A DNA stretch of 64,000 nt, taken from positions 124,001 through 188,000 of the forward strand of contig NZ_ACJX03000001.1 in NCBI RefSeq assembly GCF_000160455.2. The letters are read 5' to 3'. Below, one piece after another: positions 27,327 to 36,405 of this stretch. Source of the DNA: Acetomicrobium hydrogeniformans ATCC BAA-1850 (GTDB lineage: Bacteria; Synergistota; Synergistia; Synergistales; Acetomicrobiaceae). The translations under genes were made by a program, and so were the position numbers. The number at the start of each line of letters is the position of its first letter. The stretch's first letter is position 1. The notes below the pieces were generated by a model, which worked only from the letters and a program-made list of their open reading frames with translations, was not told the origin of the DNA and did not search any database.

Positions 27327-27928
27327 CGAAGATGGCCATTCTTGTATCCGGAAGGGGTACAAACATGGTCGCTTTGGCCCAGAGGTGCTTCAGCGGAGAT
27401 TTAAAGGCCGACATCTCATTCGTGGCAAGCGACAAAAAGGATGCCTTAGGGATAAAAAAGGCAAGGGAAATGGGCTTTGAGACGATTATTTTGCCTTACA
27501 ATGAAGGGATGGCAAGGGCCGAGGAGCATCTTAACGAAAAAATACTATCCCAATCCGTCGAATGGATCGTCCTGGCGGGCTTTATGAGGATTCTTTCTTC
27601 AGATTTCGTCGGTAAATACAGGGACAAAATCGTCAACATACACCCCTCTCTTTTGCCGGCCTTTCCCGGCACCAGTGCAATTAAGGATTCCTTTGAATAC
27701 GGAGTAAAGGTGACGGGCGTCACCGTTCATCTCGTCGATGAACTGATGGATCACGGCCCCATATTAAGCCAAAGGGAGGTCCGCGTCGAAGACAGCGACA
27801 CTCTCGAAAGCCTCGAGGAAAAAATCCATGAAGCAGAACACGACCTTTACTGGCGGACCTTAAAGGAGCTTTTTTCAGGACGTTATAGGAAGAAAGGGAG
27901 GCGAATGATAATTGAAGGACCATATTAA
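27323..27928 (+). CDS. purN: GAR transformylase (folate-dependent)
   Basis: 201 residues; transfers a formyl group from 10-formyltetrahydrofolate to GAR. The catalytic core NIHPSLLPAFPG and the later Asp in HLVDELMDHGPI are present. GTG 27323 overlaps the purM stop; ATG 27332 (MAILVSGRGTN) is a close alternative. It overlaps purH by 17 bases. Confidence 0.93.
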   Translation: MTKMAILVSGRGTNMVALAQRCFSGDLKADISFVASDKKDALGIKKAREMGFETIILPYNEGMARAEEHLNEKILSQSVEWIVLAGFMRILSSDFVGKYRDKIVNIHPSLLPAFPGTSAIKDSFEYGVKVTGVTVHLVDELMDHGPILSQREVRVEDSDTLESLEEKIHEAEHDLYWRTLKELFSGRYRKKGRRMIIEGPY

Positions 27929-29444
27929 GCGCGCATTGATATCCGTGTTCGATAAAAGAGGGATAGAAAAGCTGGCAAAGAGCTTGCACGAATTGGAATA
28001 CGAAATAGTTTCCTCTTCGGGAACGGCACAATACCTGAAGGGCCAGGGCATCCCCGTGAAGGAAATCGCCGATCTTTCGGGCTATCCCCATATTTTGGGC
28101 GGAAGGGTCAAGACCCTTCATCCTTCCGTATTGGGCGGCATACTGGCCCGCAGGGACTTTCAAATGGACCTGGCCGACGTAGAAAAATGGGGAATTCCCC
28201 TAATAGACATTGTGGTCTGTAATTTATATCCCTTCGAGGAAGTTGCCAAGAAAAAGGCCGGGCTGGGAGATCTGATCGAAAACATAGATATAGGCGGAGT
28301 TACCCTCATCAGGGCTGCTGCCAAAAACTACCGCTACGTGACAATCGTCACCGATCCCGACGACTACGAAGGGATAACAGAGGAACTTAAAACCTTGGGC
28401 AACGTGACAATAGAGACTCGCCAAAGGCTCGCCTTGAAGGCCTTTGCAAGAACCGCCACCTACGATTCGATCATCCATTCCGTCCTAAAAGACGCGATGG
28501 CGGAAGAGGAGGTTTTCCCCAGGGCTTTCCCAATAGCCCTGATAAAGTCAATGGATATGAAATACGGCGAAAACCCCCACCAGGCCGCTGCACTTTACGA
28601 AGACCCAATCAAGGAAACGCCCTTTAAACAGTTGGGAGGAGGCGCCCTTTCCTACAACAACATCCTCGATGCCGACGGCGCCGTAAAGGGCATAAAGCTT
28701 TTAAGCGACTCCATAGGATGCGTAATCATCAAACACACAACTCCCTGCGGGATGGCCATCGGAGAAAGTTTGATCTCTGCCTACCGAGGCGCCCTTGCCT
28801 CCGATCCCGTATCAGCTTACGGCGGCATAATAGGCTTCACCCGCGAAATGGACGAAGAGGCTGCCCTCGAGGTCGCAACGAAATTTTACGAGATAATAGT
28901 CGCCCCCTCCTTCGCCCCCAAGGCGCTAGAGGTGTTTCGACAGAAGAGGCCGAATTTGAGGTTGCTGGCCTTTGACGTGAGCAACATCGACGATTTTCGC
29001 ATCGCCAAGACAGCCTTCGGTTTTTTAGCCCAGGAAGATACACTCCCACCCGAGCCCGATTTCGACGGCGGCGAATGGATAGGAGAAAGAAGATCGGACC
29101 TCAAGCTAGATGCCCTCGTGGCCTGGAAGGCGGCCGCACTTGCAAAAAGTAATGCGATAGCCCTTACAAAGGATGGCGCCACCATCGCGATCGCTTCAGG
29201 CTTTACGAGCCGCGTGGACGCCGTAAAATGGGCAATCGAACATGCAGGAGAAAAAGTACGCGGTTCCGTCATGGCCTCCGACGGATTTTTCCCCTTCTCC
29301 GACAGCGTAGAAGCGGCTGCCAAGGCCGGAATTGCCCTAATCCTTCAACCGGGAGGCTCCAAGCGCGACGAGGAAGTAAAGAAGGCCTGCATCGAACTGG
29401 GCGTTCCAATGCTTTTGACGAAGGCCAGGACCTTCCGTCATTGA
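27912..29444 (+). CDS. purH: AICAR transformylase / IMP cyclohydrolase
   Basis: 510-residue bifunctional enzyme for the last two steps to IMP. The N-terminal IMP cyclohydrolase has ISVFDKRGIEKLAK and GGRVKTLHPSVLGGIL. The C-terminal AICAR transformylase has KYGENPHQAAALY and the catalytic Lys-His pair in IIKHTTPCG. The start is TTG 27912, after GGGAGG at 27896-27901, inside the end of purN. Confidence 0.95.
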   Translation: MKDHIKRALISVFDKRGIEKLAKSLHELEYEIVSSSGTAQYLKGQGIPVKEIADLSGYPHILGGRVKTLHPSVLGGILARRDFQMDLADVEKWGIPLIDIVVCNLYPFEEVAKKKAGLGDLIENIDIGGVTLIRAAAKNYRYVTIVTDPDDYEGITEELKTLGNVTIETRQRLALKAFARTATYDSIIHSVLKDAMAEEEVFPRAFPIALIKSMDMKYGENPHQAAALYEDPIKETPFKQLGGGALSYNNILDADGAVKGIKLLSDSIGCVIIKHTTPCGMAIGESLISAYRGALASDPVSAYGGIIGFTREMDEEAALEVATKFYEIIVAPSFAPKALEVFRQKRPNLRLLAFDVSNIDDFRIAKTAFGFLAQEDTLPPEPDFDGGEWIGERRSDLKLDALVAWKAAALAKSNAIALTKDGATIAIASGFTSRVDAVKWAIEHAGEKVRGSVMASDGFFPFSDSVEAAAKAGIALILQPGGSKRDEEVKKACIELGVPMLLTKARTFRH

Positions 29445-29463
29445 AGAAAGTGAGGGTTTCGCA

Positions 29464-30732
29464 ATGAAGGCGCTAATTTTAGGTGGCGGAGGAAGGGAAC
29501 ACGCCCTCCTTTACTACCTTAAAAAATCTAAGGTCATAACGGAGGCGATAGCCGCTCCCGGAAACGGGGGCATCTCGGAAATGTGCCCCCTTTTCCCGTT
29601 GAATATTCTGGACACAAAAGAGATAACGGATCTGGCAAGGAGTCAAAAGATCGACCTCGTCGTCATAGGTCCGGAAGCCCCCCTGGTAGCCGGAGCGGCC
29701 GACGCCTTAAGGCACCAAGGCATCCTGGTCTACGGCCCTGGCAAAGAAGGAGCAAGACTTGAAGGCAGCAAGGCCTTCGCCAAAAATTTCATGAAAAGGC
29801 AAAACATACCAACTGCACCTTTCGACGTGTGCAGCGACCTTGATGAGGCAAAAAAGGCGCTAGCCAAACGGACTCCTCCCTACGTGATCAAAGCCGACGG
29901 ACTGGCCGCCGGCAAAGGGGCCTTCGTCGTCGGCGAGATGAAGGAGGCAGAAAAGATCGCAAGTGAGCTATTGGTCGAAAGAAGGCTTGGTGAAGCGGGC
30001 CAAACCATCGTGGTCGAAGACTTTCTAAAGGGCTACGAGCTGACGGCCATGGCGGTAACTAACGGGAAGAGCTACAGGATGCTGCCTTTAAGTCAAGACC
30101 ACAAAAGAGCCTTCGACGGCGACGAGGGGCCAAACACGGGCGGCATGGGCGCCTACTCTCCTCTGCCTCAGGTAAGCAAATCACTCATAAACAGGATAGA
30201 AAGGGAGATCATAGCCCCGACAGTTGAAGGCTTGAAGGCAGAAGGCAGGGACTTCATCGGAACCATCTACGCCGGGATCATGGTACACGATGGCAATCCC
30301 TACGTGCTTGAATACAACGTCCGCTTCGGAGACCCCGAAGCGCAGGTCGTCCTCCCCATATGCGACGTCGATTGGGGCGATCTTTTCACTGCCTGCTGCA
30401 GCGGCACCCTCGGGGAGTTCGGCGAGATAAAGGCCAAGACGACAGCCGTAGGAGTTGTCATGGCCTCTGGCGGATATCCTGGCAGTTACGAAAAGGGATT
30501 CCCCATCGAGGGCCTGGAGAGGCTGAAGGATAGGGAAGACATTTTAATCTTTCATTCGGGCACAAAAAAGGCCGAGGGAAAATTTTTCACCGACGGAGGA
30601 AGGGTCCTGACCGTCGTTGGCTTGGCCGACGACCTGAGACAGGCGAGAGAAAAGGCCTACCACGCCGTATCGTCCATAACTTTCAGGGACGCCCACTACC
30701 GTAGGGACATAGCGTGGCAGGCCTTTGTTTAA
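29464..30732 (+). CDS. purD: GAR synthetase
   Basis: 422-residue ATP-grasp ligase that joins glycine to phosphoribosylamine. Motifs are LGGGGREHAL at the start, VIKADGLAAGKG for ATP, GDEGPNTGGMGAYSP, and EYNVRFGDPEAQ for metal. It is the last gene of the operon and runs into a convergent permease gene only six bases away, with no visible terminator between. Confidence 0.95.
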   Translation: MKALILGGGGREHALLYYLKKSKVITEAIAAPGNGGISEMCPLFPLNILDTKEITDLARSQKIDLVVIGPEAPLVAGAADALRHQGILVYGPGKEGARLEGSKAFAKNFMKRQNIPTAPFDVCSDLDEAKKALAKRTPPYVIKADGLAAGKGAFVVGEMKEAEKIASELLVERRLGEAGQTIVVEDFLKGYELTAMAVTNGKSYRMLPLSQDHKRAFDGDEGPNTGGMGAYSPLPQVSKSLINRIEREIIAPTVEGLKAEGRDFIGTIYAGIMVHDGNPYVLEYNVRFGDPEAQVVLPICDVDWGDLFTACCSGTLGEFGEIKAKTTAVGVVMASGGYPGSYEKGFPIEGLERLKDREDILIFHSGTKKAEGKFFTDGGRVLTVVGLADDLRQAREKAYHAVSSITFRDAHYRRDIAWQAFV

Positions 30733-30738
30733 TATTTA

Positions 30739-32040
30739 TTAAAGCATGAATTCCTTAAGCAAAAATAGCACTGCTAGTACGTACATCGTCTTGCTGACTT
30801 CCCTGCCGCGTCCGGCAAGGAGCTTGATCAGGGCATAGGAGATTATGCCCCAGGAGATGCCCTCCGCTATTGAGTAGGTAAAGGGCATTGCAAAGATGGT
30901 AATGCAGGCGGGAACTATCTCCGTTATGTCGTCGAAGTTCAAATTTTTAAGCGACTGCATCATGAAGACGCCGACCATGACCAATGCAGGCGCTGTCGCG
31001 ACGGAAGGCACTATCTTTGCTATAGGTGATATGAAGAGGGCGCACAAAAAAAGTATTGCAACGACCAGGGCCGTAAGACCCGTGCGTCCTCCCTCCTCAA
31101 CTCCTGCTGCGCTTTCCACGTAGGTCGTCGTCGTGCTCGTTCCAAGGCATGCACCCAGGGTCGTCGCCACAGCGTCGGCAAAGAGGGCACGACCGACCTT
31201 GGGAAGTTCTCCCTTTTCGTTCAGCATACCGGCCCTTGTGGAAACTCCTATGAGCGTGCCTATGGTGTCGAACATGTCGACGAAGACGAAGGTTATGATC
31301 ACTGGGAACATGGCAAAGGTCAAAGCAGATTTGAGGTCCAACTTAAAAAAGACGGGAGAAAGGCTCGGCGGAGCGGAAACGATTCCCTCCGGGGGAGTCG
31401 TGATGCCAAGGGGGATGCTGACGATGGTGATCAGCAAAATACCCCAAAGCAAGGACCCTTTGACCTTATAGGCATGAAGGACTGCCATGAAAAGAAGCCC
31501 CACCATAGCGAGAATGGGGCCGGCAGACTTTACATTGCCCAGCGACACTAGCGTGGCGGGGTTATCGACAATGATGCCCGCCTGTATCAGGCCTATCAAG
31601 GCTATGAACATCCCGATGCCCGCTCCAACCGCTACCTTTAGCGTGTAGGGAACGGCATTGACAATGGCCTGCCTTACCTTACCTGCCGTCAATATTATGA
31701 ATATGATTCCATCGATGAAAACGCAAGCGAGGGCGACTTCCCACCCAACCTCCATACCGAGCACTACCGAGAAGGCAAAAAAGGCGTTAAGCCCCATACC
31801 AGGCGCCAGAGCGAAGGGATAATTCGCCAAAAAGGCCATCAAAAGCGTCCCTATCGCCGAGGCCAAACAGGTGGCCGTCATGACCGCTCCGAAATCCATA
31901 CCGGCCTCGCTTAAGATAGCGGGGTTCACGAAGATGATATAGGCCATGGTCATAAAAGTAGTGATGCCGGCGATTATCTCGGTGCGTATGCTGCTGCCGC
32001 TCGCAGTTACGTTGAACCGCTTGTCCAACCACTCACCCAT
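30739..32040 (-). CDS. NCS2 purine permease, AzgA-like (guanine/hypoxanthine)
   Basis: 433-residue membrane transporter with about 12 hydrophobic segments. The AzgA/PbuG-type signature includes the N-terminal ITTFMTMAYIIFVNPAIL, PGMGLNAFFAF and LGTSTTTTYVESAAG. It should import hypoxanthine, guanine or adenine. RBS AAGGAGGTG precedes ATG 32040. It is the last gene of the minus-strand purine block, 90 bases after the deaminase gene. The gap has a TATAAT box (minus strand) and a small CTCTTT/AAAGAG hairpin, so it may have its own promoter. Confidence 0.88.
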   Translation of the reverse strand: MGEWLDKRFNVTASGSSIRTEIIAGITTFMTMAYIIFVNPAILSEAGMDFGAVMTATCLASAIGTLLMAFLANYPFALAPGMGLNAFFAFSVVLGMEVGWEVALACVFIDGIIFIILTAGKVRQAIVNAVPYTLKVAVGAGIGMFIALIGLIQAGIIVDNPATLVSLGNVKSAGPILAMVGLLFMAVLHAYKVKGSLLWGILLITIVSIPLGITTPPEGIVSAPPSLSPVFFKLDLKSALTFAMFPVIITFVFVDMFDTIGTLIGVSTRAGMLNEKGELPKVGRALFADAVATTLGACLGTSTTTTYVESAAGVEEGGRTGLTALVVAILFLCALFISPIAKIVPSVATAPALVMVGVFMMQSLKNLNFDDITEIVPACITIFAMPFTYSIAEGISWGIISYALIKLLAGRGREVSKTMYVLAVLFLLKEFML

Positions 32041-32130
32041 AATACGAACACCTCCTTAATAACGACTGTCCGTAAAATTATATTGTACTTCTCTTTCGCA
32101 AAGAGAGAATTTGAGTTTATATCAACTCTA

Positions 32131-32712
32131 TCACTTTCTTATAATATTATCTATACCGTCCTTTATGCTTTGATACTGCCGAGATAACGCGTTGTACTCC
32201 TCTATTATCCTTTCGACCTTCACTTTCGCCTCCTCATCTTGGAAATTCCTCAACATCTCCATAATGCTGTACGACTCGAAAAAGGAGTTTTTACGACTTG
32301 GCCTGTCGCAGCCAAAGACCTCCTTTAACATCTTTAAGTCATGAGGAATATTGAAGACGTCGTTCGTCTCTTCGTAGCTAAAGAAGTAATAGATCTTCGG
32401 AAATCCTGCCCAGGCTATGGCCGACAGGCACATCGAGCAGGGTTCGTGTGTCGAAAGAAAGATGCAGTCCTGCGGCTTTGGGTGGTCTTCAAGCTCAAAA
32501 AACTTCAATATCGTATATATCTCACCGTGAAATATGGGGTTTTCTCCCTCGTGATTGGTGGCCGCAACCACGAGGGAAAGATCGTCTGCCTTTAATACGG
32601 CGCCACCAAAGACCTTATGGCCCAGGGGAACGCATTTTTTAGTCTGGGGCAAAATGTAGTTCTCGATTACGTCGAGAAGTCTGTAAAGTAAAGTTCTATC
32701 GTCGCAGCTCAT
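32131..32712 (-). CDS. Nucleobase/nucleoside deaminase (CDA fold)
   Basis: 193-residue zinc deaminase. Zinc ligand H62 and catalytic E64 are in FHGEIYTIL; C92 and C95 are in EPCSMC. The family includes guanine, cytosine and tRNA adenosine deaminases. A unique C-terminal half rich in charged helices sets it apart from TadA. The start overlaps the stop of the xanthine dehydrogenase small subunit (ATGA), so a purine substrate such as guanine is likely. Confidence 0.75.
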   Translation of the reverse strand: MSCDDRTLLYRLLDVIENYILPQTKKCVPLGHKVFGGAVLKADDLSLVVAATNHEGENPIFHGEIYTILKFFELEDHPKPQDCIFLSTHEPCSMCLSAIAWAGFPKIYYFFSYEETNDVFNIPHDLKMLKEVFGCDRPSRKNSFFESYSIMEMLRNFQDEEAKVKVERIIEEYNALSRQYQSIKDGIDNIIRK

Positions 32713-34067
32713 GATCTTGCCTCCTTTAAGAATCGCGATACCAGCCTGCCCGTGACGCGCTTTCTGTAGTCCTTTGAAGTCCTGGGGGAGACTTCCTCGC
32801 TTGCAATGAGGCGGGCTTCGTCTATGACTTCCTCTGTTAGCTTCTTCCCCCTGAGATATTTTTCCGTATCAGTCAAAAAGATCGGGACGGGCGACATGCT
32901 TCCCGCCGCTAAGCGGACGTCACTTACCGCCTCGTCTTCGAGCTCGATAAACCCGGCAAGGGAAAGCCTTGAAATGGTTAAAGCAAGCCTGGAACCTCTT
33001 TTGTAGAAAAATTGGCGCGACTTCACCGAAGGAAGGGGTATTTTTACGCTTTTAAGCAACTCATCGGACCTTAAAACGGTCTTTCTGTAGCCGCTGTAAA
33101 GCTCCGTCACGGGTATTTCGCGCACTCCCCTTTTGCTTTGAAGGACTGCAATTGCGCCAAGTACGAAAAGCAGGGGCGGACTGTCGGCCGCGGCTGAAGC
33201 GTTGACGAGATTTCCTCCGATTGTGGCCCTATTTTGTATGGCCACAGCTCCAATTAAAGTCGAAAGATAAGCTAGGGCGGGAAAATGCTCTTTCACTAAA
33301 TCCGAAGAGGCGATCTCGGAAAAGGTTGTGCCGCCTCCGATCTCCATGTAGCCCTTTTCGAGCTTTATCCCGCTCATCTCCTTCAAATTCCAGATGTCCA
33401 TCACCCTCTCGGGCTCGGGCTTTCCCTTCTTAAGGTCGGGGTAAAAATCGGTACAACCCGACAACAAGGTCATATCCGGATATCTTTCCAGAATTTCTAA
33501 GGCCTTCTCCAGATCGACGGGCAAAAATACCCGGGAGGCCTCGCTTCCCTGAAGTTCTACCGATTCCTCGGACACATTATCCCTTTCGCCCTTTTTGGGA
33601 GCAGTCTTTCTGCCGTAGCCTTCCGCAGCCGCTCTTTCCACAGCGCGAAATATCCGTTCGTAACCGGTGCATCGACAGAGGTTTCCCGCCAAGGCCCATT
33701 TTATCTCCTCTCTGGTGGGATTGGGTTTTGCGCTTAAAAGGGCCCGTGCGGCCAAGACCATCCCCGGGATGCAGAATCCGCACTGCACCGCCCCTTCCTC
33801 TACGAAGGCCCTCTGAAGTGCGTCTTCTTCGCCGTCCAATCCTTCTATGGTGAGCACATCTCCGCCCCGCACCTGCAGAGCGGGAACCAGGCAGGAGTTC
33901 ACAAGTTTTCCGTTTAAAATCACCGAACAGGCTCCGCACTCTCCCTCTCCGCAGCCTTCTTTGGTACCCACATACCCCAGCTGTTCCCTCAAGACGTCAA
34001 GCAAACGATCCAGAGGAGAAGCCTCGGCCGTAACTTCATGATCGTTTAAAGTAAACCGTAACTTCAT
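32709..34067 (-). CDS. Xanthine dehydrogenase A, fused Fe-S and FAD subunit
   Basis: 452 residues. Residues 1-155 hold the two 2Fe-2S domains: a plant-type ferredoxin fold (GCGEGECGACSVIL) and the four-helix domain (QCGFCIPG and NLCRCTGY). After a linker near 155-175 comes the FAD domain (LLSGCTDFYPDL, IGGNLVNASAAADSPPLL). It feeds electrons from the molybdenum subunit encoded upstream to NAD or another acceptor. The other two hydroxylases in this window have these parts on separate genes. It overlaps the upstream and downstream genes by four bases each. Confidence 0.88.
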   Translation of the reverse strand: MKLRFTLNDHEVTAEASPLDRLLDVLREQLGYVGTKEGCGEGECGACSVILNGKLVNSCLVPALQVRGGDVLTIEGLDGEEDALQRAFVEEGAVQCGFCIPGMVLAARALLSAKPNPTREEIKWALAGNLCRCTGYERIFRAVERAAAEGYGRKTAPKKGERDNVSEESVELQGSEASRVFLPVDLEKALEILERYPDMTLLSGCTDFYPDLKKGKPEPERVMDIWNLKEMSGIKLEKGYMEIGGGTTFSEIASSDLVKEHFPALAYLSTLIGAVAIQNRATIGGNLVNASAAADSPPLLFVLGAIAVLQSKRGVREIPVTELYSGYRKTVLRSDELLKSVKIPLPSVKSRQFFYKRGSRLALTISRLSLAGFIELEDEAVSDVRLAAGSMSPVPIFLTDTEKYLRGKKLTEEVIDEARLIASEEVSPRTSKDYRKRVTGRLVSRFLKEARS

Positions 34068-36400
34068 GATCGTCTTTCATCCCCTTCTTGCTCGAGCGAA
34101 GTCAAAATCTCCCCCGTCACGGGAAGCCTGGTGGGGAAAAGTCCTGTGGCGTGCTCGATGGCTGACGCCACCGCAGGTCCTCCTCCGCTTAAAGGCATTT
34201 CACCCAATCCCTTTGCCCCAAAGGCTCCCCTGCTACAGGGAATTTCCATAAGTTCCACGAAGAAGTCGGGGCAATCGACGCTGGTCGGGATGGAGTAACT
34301 GGCAAGCCTGTTGTTCCTGTATCTGCCGCCTTCCATCTCTATGACCTCAAGATAGCCGTAGCCCAATCCCTGCAGGCTTCCGCCTTCTACCTGACCAAGG
34401 GCGAGCAAGGGATTTATGGCAGTGCCGACGTCAACGACAACAGTGTCTCGCAAGGGCCTCACTTCCCAGGTATCTGTATCGACTTCCACCTCCAGGACAC
34501 TTGCTCCCCAGGCATAACCCTGGTATGCGTCCCCCTGACATTTCTTGTCGTCCCAGTTAAGCTCCGGGGGATGGACGTAATCGCCTATGACCTCCAGGGG
34601 CCCCCTTTCTTCCTCGATCCGTCGGGCTATTTCAAAAAAGTCAGCCAGGGGGGTGCCGTTTTCAAAAAAAGTTCCCTTTGCATAGGTTATGTCCCCAAGG
34701 GAGACGTCAAAATGCCTGGATACGTACTCCTTGAGCTGCAAAATTAGCTTTTCTGTCCCACGAAGCACGATCTTTCCCACGATCATGGTGGTGCGGGAGG
34801 CGACTGTCGGACCGCTGTCGGGAGCCTTGGAGGTATCGGGCTGACAGTACTTGACCTTCTCGAAGGGAATTTGAAGGCCCTGAGCTGCTATTTGCGTGAG
34901 CACCGTCGCGGCACCTTGCCCCATCTCGACGTTGCTCACGTGAAGTTCGACTGACTCCTTCGCCACAAAAAGCTTTATTTTTCCGTTGATCTTCTGCTCT
35001 CCCGCTCCCGTAAAGCCTCCTCCGTGAAGGAAAAGCGACAACCCGATGCCCCTTTTCTTCGGGCCTTGGTCTTTTGAATACTCGGACCTCTTTCTTTCGT
35101 ATTCCGAAATCGCCAAGGCACGCTCAAAGACTAGCCTTGCTCCGTCGTCCTCGACCCTTTGACCGAAGGGAAAGGCATCTCCGTTCTTTAACAGGTTTTT
35201 ACGCCTCACTTCTACAGGGCTTAAACCAAGCGTCCTTGCGATTTTATCCATCTGCCTTTCCATGGCAAATATGCTTTGAGGCGCGCCAAAACCCCTGAAG
35301 GCGCCGTTTGGCGGTGTGTTCGTAGCCACGGCTCTGGCCAGGATGCGGGCGCTTGGTATGTTGTAGCAACCCGTAGCGTGAAGCAGCGACCTTTGAAGCA
35401 CTACAATGCTCAAGGTCGTATAAGCCCCTCCGTCAAGCACCAGGTCTACGTCCTGGGCGACTATCGTGCCGTCCTTTTTTACCCCCGTTCTGTGCCTTAT
35501 CCTGGAAGGGTGCCTCTTGGTAGTGGAGACCATATCTTCGGCCCTGTCGTAGATGATCTTCACGGGCCTTTTGGCCTTCAAGGCAAGCACGGCTGCGTGT
35601 ATAGCAAGAAGCGAGGGAAAATCTTCCTTTCCGCCAAAGCCTCCGCCCGTAACGGCCTGTTTTATGACGATCTTATCGGGTGGGAGGTTTAAAGCATGCG
35701 TCATGGCGCCATGTATATAGTAAGGGCACTGAAGCGAACCTATAACCTCCACGCCTCCATCGTCGCGTGGAAGGGCCACCATCCCCTGGGGTTCCAGGTA
35801 AAGCTGCTCCTGATGGCCCGTCCTGTAAGTTTCTTCTATGATGATATCTGCTTCTTTAAATGCCTCGTCGACTTCTCCTCTTTTTACCTCGAATTTGGCA
35901 AGGACGTTGTCCTCGCCCCAAATGATCTTCTCGCCAGAAAGCGCCTCTTCTATAGTAAGCACGGGCTCGATCGGCTCTATTTCAACTTTTACGGCCTTTA
36001 ATGCGGCCCTGAGGAGGGCTTTGGTGGGAGCGGCAACGAGCGCTATGGGTTCCGATACGTAATTTACGATATCCTCTGCCAATACAGGCATGTCACGCCT
36101 TACCATGGCCACCTCATTCGGGCCCGGAAGGTCTTTTGCCGTTACAAAGACCACCTTCGACCAGTCAAAGGACGGATCCTGCCTGATACCAACGATCCTT
36201 CCGTGGGGCACGTCGCTTCTCACTGTGCCTCCGTACCAACAGCCAGGGATTGGGCAGTCATCGATATATTCTGCCTTCCCCATAACCTTATCCCAGGCAT
36301 CTACCCTGACGACGGGCTTTCCGATAACTTCCCTGAATTCTTTCTCCCTCAGCGTAACCTTTAATTTTTCAGCCAAAGGGCAACATCTCCCCTCATCCAA
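34064..36400 (-). CDS. Xanthine dehydrogenase A, molybdenum subunit
   Basis: About 770 residues of molybdopterin-binding hydroxylase. GGGFGGKED carries the Glu that in bovine xanthine oxidase (E802) binds the purine. AFRGFGAPQ carries the Arg matching R880, and GAKGLGEMPL carries the catalytic Glu. These match true xanthine dehydrogenases best among the three enzymes here. The TTG at 36400 has no good RBS; TTG 36376, behind GAGGGGAG, is the likelier start. It lies six bases after the NCS2 permease gene. Confidence 0.85.
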   Translation of the reverse strand: MDEGRCCPLAEKLKVTLREKEFREVIGKPVVRVDAWDKVMGKAEYIDDCPIPGCWYGGTVRSDVPHGRIVGIRQDPSFDWSKVVFVTAKDLPGPNEVAMVRRDMPVLAEDIVNYVSEPIALVAAPTKALLRAALKAVKVEIEPIEPVLTIEEALSGEKIIWGEDNVLAKFEVKRGEVDEAFKEADIIIEETYRTGHQEQLYLEPQGMVALPRDDGGVEVIGSLQCPYYIHGAMTHALNLPPDKIVIKQAVTGGGFGGKEDFPSLLAIHAAVLALKAKRPVKIIYDRAEDMVSTTKRHPSRIRHRTGVKKDGTIVAQDVDLVLDGGAYTTLSIVVLQRSLLHATGCYNIPSARILARAVATNTPPNGAFRGFGAPQSIFAMERQMDKIARTLGLSPVEVRRKNLLKNGDAFPFGQRVEDDGARLVFERALAISEYERKRSEYSKDQGPKKRGIGLSLFLHGGGFTGAGEQKINGKIKLFVAKESVELHVSNVEMGQGAATVLTQIAAQGLQIPFEKVKYCQPDTSKAPDSGPTVASRTTMIVGKIVLRGTEKLILQLKEYVSRHFDVSLGDITYAKGTFFENGTPLADFFEIARRIEEERGPLEVIGDYVHPPELNWDDKKCQGDAYQGYAWGASVLEVEVDTDTWEVRPLRDTVVVDVGTAINPLLALGQVEGGSLQGLGYGYLEVIEMEGGRYRNNRLASYSIPTSVDCPDFFVELMEIPCSRGAFGAKGLGEMPLSGGGPAVASAIEHATGLFPTRLPVTGEILTSLEQEGDERRS

Positions 36401-36405
36401 TCGGA

